Shown here piece after piece: positions 21,401 to 32,741 of a DNA stretch of 64,000 nucleotides (position 1 is the stretch's first letter; each line of letters starts with the position of its first letter). Position numbers and translations under genes: made by a program. The notes below the pieces were generated by a model that ran no database searches, was not told the DNA's origin, and saw nothing but the letters and a program-made list of their open reading frames with translations. The stretch covers positions 205,275,660 through 205,339,659 of the forward strand of contig OX422213.1 of the NCBI GenBank assembly GCA_949130495.1, given 5' to 3'. Origin of the DNA: Sambucus nigra. Lineage: Eukaryota > Streptophyta > Magnoliopsida > Dipsacales > Adoxaceae.

Positions 21401-24400
21401 CGAAAGACCCACGACTACGTGGTCAGTTCCTACAAGTTACATTTGTCCCGTGCGAGGTGTTCGTGCCTATTACGGGGCTGTTTCGCGACTGATTTGGGTT
21501 TTCACCCTCAAATGGCTTGTTTTTAAGCCTAATCTAGATATTTCTAAATTATCATCATATACTCAAATCGAGAGACCCGTGACTATGCGGTCAACTCCTA
21601 CGAGTTAAATTGATCCCGTACGAGGTGTTCGTGCCTCTTAAGGGCCCATTTGGGGATTGGTTTGGGTTTTCTCCCTTTAACAGCTTGTTTTTAAGCCTAA
21701 TTTAGATATTTTCAAATTATCATCATATTCTCAAACCAGGAGACCCGTGACAACACGATTAGTTCCTATGAGTTACATTGGTCCCGTGCAAGGTGTTCGT
21801 GCCTCTTACCGGGCCGTTTGGCAGCTGGTTTGGGTTTTCATCCTCCACGGCTTATTTTTAAGCTTAATCTAGATATTTTTAAATTATTATCATATTCTTA
21901 AACTGGGAGACCCGCAACTACGTGGTCAGTTCCTACAAGTTACATTAGTGCAGTGCGAGGTGTTCGTGCCTCTTACGGGGCTGTTTGGGGGCTGGTTTGG
22001 GTTTATACCCTTTAACTACTTGTTTTTAACCCTAATTTAGATATTTCCAAATTATTATCATATTCTCAAACCTAGAGACCCGTGACTATGCGGTCAGTTC
22101 CTACAAGTTACATTAGTTCCGTGTGAGGTGTTCGTGCCTCTTACGGGACCGTTTAGGGGGTGGTTTTGGTTTTCACCCTTTAACTACTTGTTTTTAAGCC
22201 TAATTTAGATATTTCCAAATTATCATCATATTCTCAAAAGGGGAGACCCGTGTCTACGCGGTCAGTTCTTACAAGTTACAATGGTCCCGTGAGAGGTGTT
22301 CGTGCCTCTTACGAGGCCGTTTGGCGGCTCATTTGGGTTTTCACCCTCAAACGGCTTATTTTAAAGCGTAATCTAGACATTTCCAAATTATCGTCATATT
22401 CTCAAACTGAGAGACTCGTGACTACGCAGTGAGCTCCTACGAGTTAGATTGATCCCGTACGAGGTGTTCGTGCCTCTTACGGGCCCATTTGGGGACCCTT
22501 TAACTGCTTGTTTTAAGCCTAATTTAGATATCTTTAAATTATCGTCATATTCTCAAACCGAAAGACTCGTGACTACGTGGTCAATTCCTACGAGTTACAT
22601 TGGTCCCGTGCGAGGTGTTCGTGCCTCTTACTGGGTTATTTGGCGGTTGGTTTGGGTTTTCACCCTCCACGGCTTATTTTTAAATCTAATCTAGATATTT
22701 CCAAATTATCGTGATATTCTCAAATCGGGAGACCCACAACTACGCAGTCAGTTCCTATAAGTTACATTTGTCCCATGCCAAGTATTATTGCCTCTTACGG
22801 GACCGTTTGGGGGCTGGTTTGGGTTTTCACCCTTTAATTGCTTGTTTTCAAGCCTAATTTAGATATTTTCAAATTATCATCATATTCTCAAACCGGGAGA
22901 CCCGTGACTACGCGATCAATTCTGACAAGATATATTGGTCCTGTACGAGGTGTTCGTGCCTCTTACTAGGCCGTTTGGCGACTGGTTTGGGTTTTCACCC
23001 TCAAACGGCTTGTTTTTAAGTGCAATCTAGATATTTCCAAATTATCATCATATTCTCAAACTGGGAGACCTGCGACTATGCGATCAGTTCCTACAAGTTA
23101 CATTGGTCTCGTACGAGGTGTTCATGCCTCTTACGGGGCTGTTAGGGGCTGGTTTGGGTTTTCACCCTTTAACTGCATATTTTTAATTTAGATATTTTCA
23201 AATTTTCATCATATTCTCAAACTGGGAGACCCGTTACCACACGATCAGTTCCTACAAGTTACATTGGTCTCATGCGAGGTGTTCGTGCCTCTTATAGGGT
23301 CATTTGGCAGCTGGTTTGGGTTTTCACCCTCAAACGACTTGTTTTTAAGCCTAATCCAGATATTTCTAATTAAACCGGGAGACCCGTGACTACGCGGTCA
23401 GGTCCTATAAGTTACATTGGTCCCGTGTGAGGTGTTTGTGCCTCTTACGGGGCCATTTGGCAGCTGGTTTGGGTTTTGCCCCTCAAACGGCTTGTTTTTA
23501 AGCCTAATCTAGATAATTGCAAATTATCATCATTTTCTCAACTTGGGAGACCCGCGAGTACGTGGTCAGTTCCTACAAGTTACATTGGTCCAGTGTGAGG
23601 TGTTCGTGTCTCTTACGGGGCCGTTTGGGAGCTGGTTTGGGTTTTCACCCTTTAACTGCTTGTTTTTAAGCCTAATTTAGATATTTCCAAATTATCGTCA
23701 TATTCTCAAACTAGGATACCCGTGACTATGCGGTCAGTTCCTACAAGTTACATTGGTCCCGTGCCTCTTATGGGGCCGTTTGGTGGCTGGTTTGGGTTTT
23801 CACCCGCCTAATCTAGTCATTTCCAAATTATTGTTATATTCTCAAATCAAGAGACCCGTGACTATGTAATCAGCTCCTATAAGTTACATTGATCCCGTAC
23901 GAGGTGTTCATGCCTCTTACAGGCCCGTTTGGGGACTGGTTTGGATTTTCACCCTTTAACTGCTTATTTTTAAGCATAATTTAGATATTTTCAAATTATC
24001 GTCATATTCTCAAACCGGGAGACCCGTGACTATGAGGTCTGTTCCTATGAGTTACATTATTCCCGTGCGAGGTGTTCGTGCCTCTTACTGGGCCACTTGG
24101 TGGCTGGTTTGGGTTTTCACCCTTCACGGCTTGTTTTTAAGCCTAATCTGGATATTTCCAAATTATTATCATATTCTCTAACCGGGAGACCCGCAACTAC
24201 ACGGTCAGTTCCTACAAGTTACATTGGCCCCGTGCGACGTGTTCGTGCCTCTTACGGGGTCGTTTGGGGGATGGTTTCGGTTTTCACCCTTTAACTGCTT
24301 ATTTTTAAGCCTAAATTAGATATTTCCAAATTATTGTCATATTCTCAAACCGGGAGACCCATGACTACGCGGTCAGTTCCTACAAGTTACATTGGTCCCG

Positions 24401-24860
24401 TGTGAGGTGTTCGTGCCTCTTACATGGCCATTTGGCAACTGGTTTGGATTTTCACCGTCAAATGGGTTATTTTTAAGCCCAATCTAGATATTTCCAAATT
24501 ATCTTCATATTCTCAAATCGGGAGACTCGCGACTACGCGGGCAGTTCCTACAAGTTACATTGGTCCTGTGCGAGGTGTTGGTGCCTCTTACAGGGCCGTT
24601 TGGGGGTTGGTTTGGGTTTTCACCCTCAAATGGCTTGTTTTTAAGCCTCATCTAGATATTTCCAAATTATTGTCATATTCTCAAATCAGGAGATCCGTGA
24701 CTACTCGGTCAGCTCTTATGAGTTGCATTGATCCCGTACGAGGTGTTAGTGCCTCTTTCGAGGCCGTTTGGTGGCTGGTTTGTGTTTTCACCATCAAACG
24801 ACTTATTTTTAAGCCTAATCTAGATATTTCCCAATTATTTTCATATTCTCAGAAATGGTT
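18425..24860. repeat. tandem array, ~160-168-bp unit, about 39 copies
   Basis: The core tggtttgggttttcaccct recurs every 160-168 bases (measured steps 168, 166, 168, 167, 168 and 160 from 18833 to 19830). Each unit also has gagacccgtgactacgcggtcagttc-like, gcgaggtgttcgtgcctctt and gatatttccaaattatc segments; none of these is written in full here. Array length divided by period gives about 39 units. Many units are 168 bp, 56 codons, so runs of units stay open in one plus frame (e.g. 18962-19459, 24424-24879) and encode a repeated SYIGPVRGVRASYG...FKPNLDISKLSSYSQ peptide. That openness may be accidental; no start or promoter was identified. Confidence 0.93.
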
Positions 24861-25154
24861 TGATCGAAAAATGATTTGATATCTCAATTCTTACCGGTGT
24901 TGCGACGAAGAGGTCTGAACAACGTGATCGTGAGCGGGCGTCAAGAGTGGGCATGAGAGTGAGAAATGCGAATGAAAAGTCTTTTACTTTAGTATCTTAT
25001 GTATTTTGTTTAACCCTTTTCAAGACATCATGATCACATTTTGCAATAGTAGTCCAGTTCTGTAAAGAAAAGTTCTTAGCTTGAACCAAATATTAACATA
25101 TGCAGTGAGAGTTTTCAATGACATTTGTATATAACAACCCCAAAACTTCCTTAC

Positions 25155-25755
25155 CTTCTCATCTACATTAGGATAATGTACATAGGCGCAAAATTTATGG
25201 TTTTCAAGTTTTTCGCCTTCGATATCCTTAGTTTTCTCGACAAGGGTTTTAAAAACCTGCATACAAATACTCCTATTTCATATTATTTGATAAAATTTAC
25301 TTCCCTGCATCATTAATTAGTGGATATATTACAATTCATCACCTCATCAATCATGGGCAAATATTCCCTAGCAGACTGGAACAGATTTACTTCCTCTCCC
25401 TACTCATGCAAAATAAAATAGATTATCATAATATAATTAACCTCATTTGGGATGGATTGTATTCAACAAATAATGAATTTCAAATTCAATTGTAAAACTA
25501 CTTTTATATGTAAATTTCACCTAAAATTTTAGTTTATAATTCAATATGGTGATATCCATATAAAGTAAGGGTTATTTAAGTCCCCACTATGTGAGTTGCA
25601 AGTCTAAAAGACTTTATTTAATCCCATACCTGCTGGTTACTAGACTTTATACCAGTTAAATGTTTAGTGGAAACTGTCTCTGCAGCTGGGAACATAATGT
25701 CCATACCATGGCTTCCAGTGTAGTAGAGTTCTAATAGTCCTACCAACTCGTAAAC
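25155..25755 (-). pseudogene. captured trehalose-6-phosphate phosphatase (TPP) exons
   Basis: Three consecutive exons are readable. Exon a, 25755-25630 (42 codons), contains VYELVGLLELYYTGSHGMDI, the TPP segment following motif I. Exon b, 25399-25343 (19 codons), contains EEVNLFQSAREYLPMIDE. Exon c, 25256-25155 (34 codons), contains [20 protein letters not shown] and [14 protein letters not shown]. All boundaries are GT-AG and phase 0, and there are no in-frame stops, so 95 codons would splice together. The family removes phosphate from trehalose-6-phosphate in the cytosol. The catalytic DxDGT exon and the C-terminal exons are missing, so no enzyme activity is expected. It lies inside CACTA-3, downstream of the CLC exon in the same orientation. 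Assignment rests on recalled family motifs; an alignment would settle it. Confidence 0.85.
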
Positions 25756-26180
25756 CTTGATAAAAGTAAAAAAAATTAATAAGACCCTAAGAATAAGTCA
25801 TTAACAAAAGGGGCTTTGTAAATTTAGGACATATTGTAATATCTATTTTGGAAATAGGACAACAAATATTTTATTATTATTTTAGTCCCTATTTTTGAAT
25901 AGAGCTGTTGGGGCGGACCCATATCCATAAAACGTTAACCAATCACAGCATGTCACGTCAACCGCTAATTTGAAAATAGGGACTAAAAATGGAAATGAAA
26001 TATTTGTTACCCTATATCCATAATCAATATTATTTTAAGTCCTAAAAGTGCGTAATCCATTAACAAAATTATTTTTCAATAAACTGTGATTAATAAAAAA
26101 TGTTCTAAAGTCTAAAATCGAAAAATTAGTAAAGTGTTGATTTTGAATAAAGGTAAAATAGGATAAGATTATAACTTTTG

Positions 26181-26392
26181 AGCAATCATCAAATTTGAAG
26201 TAACCACAAATTTAATCCCTGCAATATTCTCAACAGCGAGATTATTGTAAAAGGCAACACCACTAACAGTAAGTCCAACAAAGAAATACAAAGTCCATTT
26301 CATGAAAATAAACTGGCATATCTGGATCTTCGCTCTACTCCTCCAATCCTGCTTGAAAAACTCGTCCTCTATAATCCTACAATCTAACAAAC
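26181..26392 (-). pseudogene. captured CLC-type chloride channel exon
   Basis: The minus strand reads LDCRIIEDEFFKQDWRSRAK, then IQICQFIFMKWTLYFFVGLT and FYNNLAVENIAGIKF...SNLM. This matches the N-terminal part of plant CLC-b/c-like anion channels, where LDYE, FKQDWRSR, KWTL and NN.AVENIAG are conserved, covering the first membrane helix. A pyrimidine-rich stretch with ttag precedes it, as an acceptor would. The donor after ...AQK reads tt rather than gt, so normal splicing is probably lost and the frame soon stops. The remaining CLC exons are absent. It is read as genomic DNA captured by CACTA-3 because intron edges are retained. Confidence 0.8.
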
Positions 26393-26399
26393 AACAAAA

Positions 26400-27000
26400 T
26401 TACATTTACTCAAAATTTGGTAAATTAAAAACTAATTTACAGATGTAGAGTTTTACTCATAATGGCCCTCAAGACATCTCAAATTGAAGTCCTACTATAT
26501 CAAGAATGCATATATATTCTACATCAAGAACGCATCTATGCACACATAAATAACTGAATGGATATATGAACACATAAATAACTGAATGGATTAACAAACT
26601 AAATTCCAAATTCTATGTTTGATTTTAGACAGGAAAACAAAAACAAAGTTTTGAACCTGCCCATCCCAAAAATGACTCCACATCCGTCAGAAATCAAAGC
26701 CATCAACAACCCTTCGGCCATTAACCGACCTCTCTGTCCGCCCAAACCTATAAACCCACCTACAAAACCCAAATCTAACCCAATCCATACCTTCGATCTA
26801 GTGACCCGCGAACCTGGATACTCATCGAATTCGTATGTTCGATCCACCATTAACATCCCATCTTTAACCCGTTCTCAATCAACCCAGAGGAGTGAAGGTT
26901 TGTACAGAGGGTTAGATGTAAGAGGGAGCGCACGAGAGTGAAAGCGGGAGACTCAAATTAGAGAGGAAAGTGAGCGGGAGAGAAAAAAAGTTAATGGGAT
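26400..27000 (-). other. CACTA-3 interior of unknown origin
   Basis: An 85-codon open frame (26856-26599, minus) contains YEFDEYPGSRVTRSKVWIGL and glycine-rich GGFIGLGGQRGRL. I do not recognise it. It could be another captured first exon with its leader (the 26860-26950 minus-strand DNA is pyrimidine-rich like a 5' UTR) or chance. A direct repeat of acacataaataactgaatgg lies at 26540-26590. Confidence 0.35.
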
Positions 27001-27034
27001 TATTATTTTTTTAGGGTATTTATATTTTATCGAA

Positions 27035-27170
27035 GTGTGCTTAATTTTGGTACACTTTTAAATAGTGCAAAATTTTGGCACGGTTTTAAAATGTACCAGA
27101 TTATTATTAAATCGGGCTAGAATTTGGCACAGTTTTAAGCTGTGCCAGATTTTTAATATCAAGTTGTGCC
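27035..27170. repeat. CACTA-3 right subterminal palindromes
   Basis: ggcacggttttaaaatgtacc, ggcacagttttaagctgtgcc and related units mirror 17562-17872. Confidence 0.88.
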
Positions 27171-27193
27171 AAATTGCTATTTTTGGTGTAGTG

Positions 27194-27684
27194 TTTATGC
27201 AGAGACTCTCAAGGCATCGGACCGGTCCATTTTTAAATTTATCCGAATCGATTTGTTTTTGGCAATGGCCAGTCCGATCCGATTTTGGAATTCTTTCTTT
27301 CTCTTGATTTTCTCTCATCTTTGAAGTTCCATAACTTCTGATCCGGGACTCGAATTGGGAGGTCGTTTCTTCCAACGTGCTTGTAGAATCGATGTCTTCA
27401 ATTTTCATTTGGTCCTTCATCCGAAATCCAAATCTAAAGTCACTATTTTTCCCTCTGAGTTTTCTACCTCTATTTCTTCCTTGATTTCTTGGTTCTTGAG
27501 TTTCCTCTTCTCTCCACTTGTATAAAATACCTGTAAAAGGCACAAAGAGTACACAAAACTCGAGGCACTCTGTAGGAATGGTCAGTTGCACATATATGAG
27601 ATAAATCCACACAATTTACATCGCCTAGGGTGCTAAAAGTCTCTAAATTAAGGAGATAAATTTGGAAGAATTTATGCCAAATCA
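27194..27684 (-). repeat. Athila B shared LTR, 5' portion
   Basis: On the minus strand the LTR begins TGATTTGGCATAAATTC at 27684, directly after a purine stretch (gttctaagttagcggggtt). It aligns with 34315-33771 and continues, after removal of CACTA-3 and one TTT, at 17546. Confidence 0.75.
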
Positions 27685-29412
27685 AACCCCGCTAACTTAG
27701 AACTTTGCGCATCCCGGGCAATGTAAAAGAATTGTAACTAGGCTCAATTATTGAAAAATATTTTATTAGGATAGAATACCTATTTTGGGGGCAGGCGATT
27801 GCATTTAGCGTATGCAACAAGCCTTTAAACTCCTAGGTTACCCTAGTAGGATGAGTGGTGTCCCGTGAGGGTTTGCAGTGAATATACCCACAAATTCGAT
27901 TTTGACTCCAAAAATACTTCAAAATACCTAAAAAATTTATAATTTAAACTTTTTGGAAAATAATCACCATAGATTTATATTCACAAGTCTCTATTTGTCG
28001 TGTGTGTGTGCGAAGCCAAAAATTTATCCGTAAATTTTCATCGATTGATCATTATATTACTTTTCAAAAATTCGTTTGGATTCAAATGCTCGCGGGATAC
28101 TCTCACAAACGTATCACTCAGAATGTGGCTATTTTGCTCGGTATGCATGGTATAAAGAGTAAATGCATTGGAACACGAGTTCATGGACACAAAACTGAAA
28201 GACGAATATTTTTGGGTGAAAAGATCTCTTCATCGAATTACGATCAATTGGAAAACGGGAAACATCACCTCTTTTACACACCAATCAATCTCTCTTGTTA
28301 TCTTTTCACGTTTTAGCTCTCCACACGGTAATTAATCTCCCAATCTGGACTCGATTAGGACTTTCTCTAGGTGTATTGGTTACATTTGGAAATGGCCGAA
28401 AAGTTCGGAATTGGAAAATGTCCTTATGATGTCCCTTTGTGCTTTTTCAGGCTTTTGCTCATTTTCTCTTCTTTTTCTATTTTTTTCTATTTTTCCATTT
28501 TTCTTTTCTTGTTATTTTTGTTGAGCATTACTTCTTTTTTCTTGCCCCATTTTATCGCACGAATTGGACCTAATTCATGAAATTTTTTCTTTTCACAATT
28601 ACGAGTTATTCGGGATTTTTTGGGGTTACGAAACGAATGGAAAAAAAATCGGCTCAAAATGGCTAGCAAAAGGATGATTTTCACAACTTTTTATGGCTAA
28701 TATTTTTTTTAGGGAAACAAACGGGGGCCTAACATCAATTATCCAAATTACTAATCATATTACCACATGTGTCTCAAGATTAATTTAGTTTAGAGTTGTT
28801 TTAATTCACTTTTCGAGGCAACATCTCACACATTTCCCTTAACCGATCAAAACATGGGTATTGAGATCTTCAACGACTTATTAGAACACTAAATTGAACG
28901 TTGAGTTAACCGTTAACTCGGATTGAATTAAAAAAACTTAGAAAAATCAATAGGCTCGAAATCTCATCGGGTTGGTTAATTCCACACTTATTCGTAAAGT
29001 CGTCAATTCGCTCAATTTTCATCTTTGGTCAATTTCGGCTGAGTGAATTTTGAATTTTACAAATTTGAGACTTTGAACAAAATTTGGGTGATAATTGTGA
29101 AAATTTTAAATCCCAATTTTTATTTACTTTGAAGAAAAATATTTTTGGAATTTTGGAAATTTTTCAATTTTTGAAATTTTCTAATTTTTTGGTTTTTGGG
29201 CATTTCGAACTTTATAAAATTTGGAAGCGCATGCGTACCCCCCCCCCCCCCCCCCAACACACCCAACTTAGACTTTTGGAAAGTCCCGTTGCTAAAGGAT
29301 GAAAAGCAAAATTAAAGAGAGAAAGCATATAAATGGAACAACGTACAATATGCAAGACATAAATCAGCGGGTATAAACCAAGACAAGATAGGCAAACCAA
29401 TTTCCATTAGAT
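27685..29412 (-). other. Athila B 3' UTR with pre-PPT block, non-coding
   Basis: The block at 27795-27890 (reverse complement: aaccctcacgggacaccact, gggtaacctaggagtttaaa, gctaaatgcaatcg) is shared with 5168-5270 and 48012-48130. The remaining 1.5 kb is AT-rich, contains an 18-base C run (29238-29255) and has no supportable gene. Confidence 0.6.
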
Positions 29413-29439
29413 ATTCATCATACAAGAAAGTGGAAACAA

Positions 29440-30620
29440 CAAATGGGAAAAATACACAAACAAACTAGTCAAAGTAAGATATTGAGGTGGCGGATGAGAG
29501 GTGCCTGGAGCATTCGGGTTGTATGGGTCGTAAAAGTAATTCAGTGGAGGTGCACCCACAGTCATTCGATAGATCTCTGCCTAGAGACGATGCATCATGC
29601 TTGTTTCGCATTGGTATGCCTGTTGGTATGCATCATATCAATTTATGAACCCGTCGAGTCATGATTCGAGCACGGTGATGCGTCTATCAAAATCTGTTCC
29701 CGGTGGCTCGAAATCTGAATCATCATCTTCATTATACTCCTCCTCTTGACCCTCGCCCATGACAACATCGACGTCCACATCCTCTTCCTCCTCGGAGACA
29801 TCCTCATCATCATATTTTGCATCCGTCTTTTCATCATCATCATAATCATCGTGATTATCATCCTCCCTCAGATGATCTCCCTTTGCCTCTCACTTTTGGT
29901 GCGAGTGCCTTGCCTAAGAGGATTTGGAAGGTGAGGAAACCCGGTGGAAGGAACAATGCTGCATCGGATAGAATAGAGGTAATTAGCCTGGCATAAGGGA
30001 GAGGGGAGGTGCCCTATTTGTCCAAGGCCACAAAAAATAAGTCCTTGTAGATGATACGGGCCAGGTGGATCAGGGTGGTGGGGTCGAAAAGATTATACAC
30101 GAGGGTCGCCTAATGGGGGAGCATAGCGGAGTCATTTGAAGTTTGCAGGATATTGGCGCAAACTATTAGGAATGTGATGCGTGCTTTGTCGTTCATCCGA
30201 CCCACCGAGAATGTCTCAGTACCCTAATATTTACCGAGTGCGATATAGGACATGCATGCGACTTTGTCAAGGGGCCGAAATTATTGGGATACGTGTATTC
30301 GAATGGGATCGGGACATCGTTTCTTGCTAATTTTTGAGTGAGAATTTTTAAGGAGAATGGAACGCGTGTGCCGTCAACATACGTTTCGAAAACAAAATCA
30401 GTAGTGCGAACAAGGGATCCATATAATCCGTGCACCTTGGCCGCCCATACCTCTCTATGGGGCTCGTTGAGAAAAAGACACAGACCCCTTGAAAGGAAGA
30501 GGCTGGTGACAGATTGGGGTAGCTCATTCTAGTTCACTTGGCTCTCTATATGTATCTTCCGAGAGAGGTCGAAGAAGGGTTCACACCAAATTTATTCTTG
30601 GCTCGATCGGTACGCATCAT
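29440..30620 (-). pseudogene. Athila B env-like / putative plant transposon protein, unit 2
   Basis: Read right to left: an N-terminal MMRTDRAKNKFGVNPSSTSL at about 30620, then GLCLFLNEPHREVWAAKVHG, FVFETYVDGTRVPF and KLARNDVPIPFEYTYP, then KARITFLIVCANILQTSNDS and NLFDPTTLIHLARIIYKDLF. An acidic hinge follows (DVSEEEEDVDVDVVMGEGQE, 29820-29740), then a Tyr/Pro-rich tail (PLNYFYDPYNPNAPGTSHPP, about 29530-29480). Stops and frame changes break it repeatedly. The domain order (globular domain, acidic hinge, Pro-rich tail) is that of the Athila third ORF. It is related in kind, not closely in sequence, to 1056-2160. Confidence 0.65.
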
Positions 30621-31379
30621 TGCCGTGGTCAATAACCTCAACGGAGTTATATTTTTTAGGTAGGGCTCGGTTGGACATGTGGGAAAGAAGTGGGTTGAAG
30701 GTAGAAACTAGAAGAGAGAGTAAGAGAGTTGGGTGAGAGGATTGGTAGTTAAATAGGGGAGGATGAATGTGTATTTATTGGTGGGGGTGGGGGGAAAGGG
30801 TTGGCTTTTGGAGGGAAAGGTTTTGGAGGGAAGGGGGAGTGTATTTGAGAGGGAAAGAATGGATGGGGAAGAGGAAAACCAGATACGTAGGGAAAAGGGA
30901 GGATTGGGGAATGGGGGTGTATCTCGGTAAGGAGCAGAAATATACAGACGTGAATCGATCCGGGTGCCCATGACCGGATCGATCCGATCGTATTTTTTTT
31001 AATCTTTCCATAAATGAACCGATCCAGACCCCCAGGGGAGGACTGGTCCGGATCCAAGAAATTTTAATATTCCCTTAACTTTAGAATCCACTCTTCTCTC
31101 ATAATTTTTGGTTGCTCCCACAAATTGTCCTTCGCATGATCAACCTAGAACCTCCCAACGCTGGCTTCGAAAACCCAGACTCTCTCTCAATGTGTGTGCT
31201 CCCTCTCCCATCCTAACGTGACTTATACCTACTGACTCTAACTATCCTAACTGACTCAGATCTACTACACACAAGAACCACCCCATACATATTGGGTGTG
31301 CGACGACCTTCTCGTACTTCTCAATCAGTCCCCATAGATGGGGTCCGATAATCAAATGGTGTTGGATTCTTCGATGCAC
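30621..31379 (-). other. Athila B INT-env spacer with CCGATCGG palindromes
   Basis: A non-coding spacer matching 14426-15160 of unit 1. It has a G/A-rich stretch (30760-30920) and a cluster of gaccggatcgatccgatcg, cgaatcgatccggg and ggtccggatcc between 30950 and 31056. Related motifs lie in the LTRs (17455-17540, 27215-27290, 33690-33900). Confidence 0.6.
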
Positions 31380-32741
31380 ATCTCAAACTACGATTTGAGA
31401 CGTTGGCCATTTACCTTGAAAGTATTTCCCCCATTTGAATCTTCCAACTCTATAGCTTTGTGTGGGAATACTGCTCTGAATACAAATAGGCCCGTCCACC
31501 TTAAACCCAACTTGTCGGGAAACAAGTGTAATCGAGAGTTGTAGAGAAGCATATTTTATCCCGGATGAAACTCTTTGTGTCGAATTATCTTGTCATGCGC
31601 GAGTTTCATTCGTTCCTTTGAAATCTTATCATTCTCATATGCGTCATTGCGCATCTCTAACAACTCGTTCAATTGAAGCTTGCAAGCTTCACCGGCTTTA
31701 TTGAGATTGTAGTTCAACCTCTTGATGGCCCAATAGGCTTTGTGTTCTAGCTCCATGGGGAGATAGCAAGGCTTGCCATAGACAAAAATAAATGGGTACA
31801 TCCCGAGGGGGTTCTTGTAGGCGGTACAGTAAGCCCATAGCATATCGTTTAATCGAAGTGACCAATCTTTTTGGGTAGGATCAACAGTATTTTCAAGGAT
31901 AGTTTTGATCTCACGATTTACTAACTCAGCTTGCCCACTTTTTTTGGATGATAATTCATTCCAACCTCATGTACGACTCCATACTTTCTCATTAATTTTT
32001 CAAACGACCTATTACAAAAATATGTGCCATTATCACTTATGATCGCCTTGTGATCACCGAAGCGAGAGAGTACGTGTTCTTGTAAGAACTTTATCATCAC
32101 TTTATTGTCATTCGTATTGGTATCTATTGCCTCTACCCATTTAGAGACGTAGTTTACCACAATGAGGATGTATGAGAATCCTAATGAGGGAAGGAATGGC
32201 CCCATGAAGTCAATACCCCAGCAATCAAATAACTCAATGACGAGTATAGGGGTTAGTGGCATCATGTCGCGATGGGTAATAGCTCCCATCCTTTGGCATC
32301 TATCGCGAGATTTACAATAGGCGTTCATATCCCAAAACATTGTGGGCCAATACAGACCGCTTTGAAGGATTTTATCAACTGTCTTATCTTATAAGAAGTG
32401 GCCTCCGCAAGCTTCCGTATGAGAAAACCGGATTACACTTTAAATTTTCTCATCTTCGAATGAGCTGGTACGCACATTATTTGAATAAGAATGGGTCGCC
32501 ATAGAAAAACATGCGGGACGAAGTGATGAATTTCTTCTTCTCTTGCAGTGTCCATCCGAGAGGAATGGATCCCATGATAAGATAATTAACAATGTCCGCA
32601 AACTAAGGTAGAGAAGAAGTAGCAAAGAGCTTCTCATCCGGTAAGTACTCTTCATGGGTATTGGATCACTAGGCACGTCGGACGATAGCCATACCAAATG
32701 ATCGGAATGATGTTTTTTACCCCTTTTTATCATTTTTCATC
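31380..32741 (-). pseudogene. Athila integrase remnant, unit 2
   Basis: Read right to left: the RNase H tail and linker (about 32730-32590), the zinc-binding part (CKSRDRCQRMGAITHRDMM region), the core with CWGIDFMGPFLPSLG, YILIVVNYVSKWVEAI and AIISDNGTYFCNRSFEKLMR (32340-31960), a frameshift in an A run near 31940, after which [16 protein letters not shown] restores the third acidic residue of DDE. The C-terminal part follows ([37 protein letters not shown], 31843-31556, and [16 protein letters not shown] further on). The Athila lineage is clear from these blocks. It is less damaged than unit 1 but still broken. Confidence 0.82.

Larger units (their letters stand above)
17547..27193. mobile_element. 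CACTA-3: complete non-autonomous, gene-capturing CACTA element
   Basis: It starts CACTACACCGAAAA and ends TTTTTGGTGTAGTG, with a TTT duplication and an intact empty site in the paralogous LTR at 33.77 kb. Length is 9,647 bp. Both ends carry TGGCACGG/CCGTGCCA-type subterminal palindromes. The inside has no transposase. Instead it has a 6.4-kb tandem array (18425-24860) and host-gene exons on the minus strand (TPP at 25155-25755, CLC at 26181-26392). It would depend on a transposase supplied in trans. Its subterminal motif differs from that of CACTA-1 and CACTA-2, so their transposase may not serve it. Confidence 0.92.

Noticed and set aside
18425..24860. The array considered as a CRISPR-like or centromere array
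   Set aside because: Repeats are contiguous with no unique spacers, and the array lies wholly between CACTA termini in a plant genome.
27058..27612. 184-codon minus-strand frame
   Set aside because: It runs from LTR sequence through the CACTA-3 right end; no domain, and it crosses an element junction.
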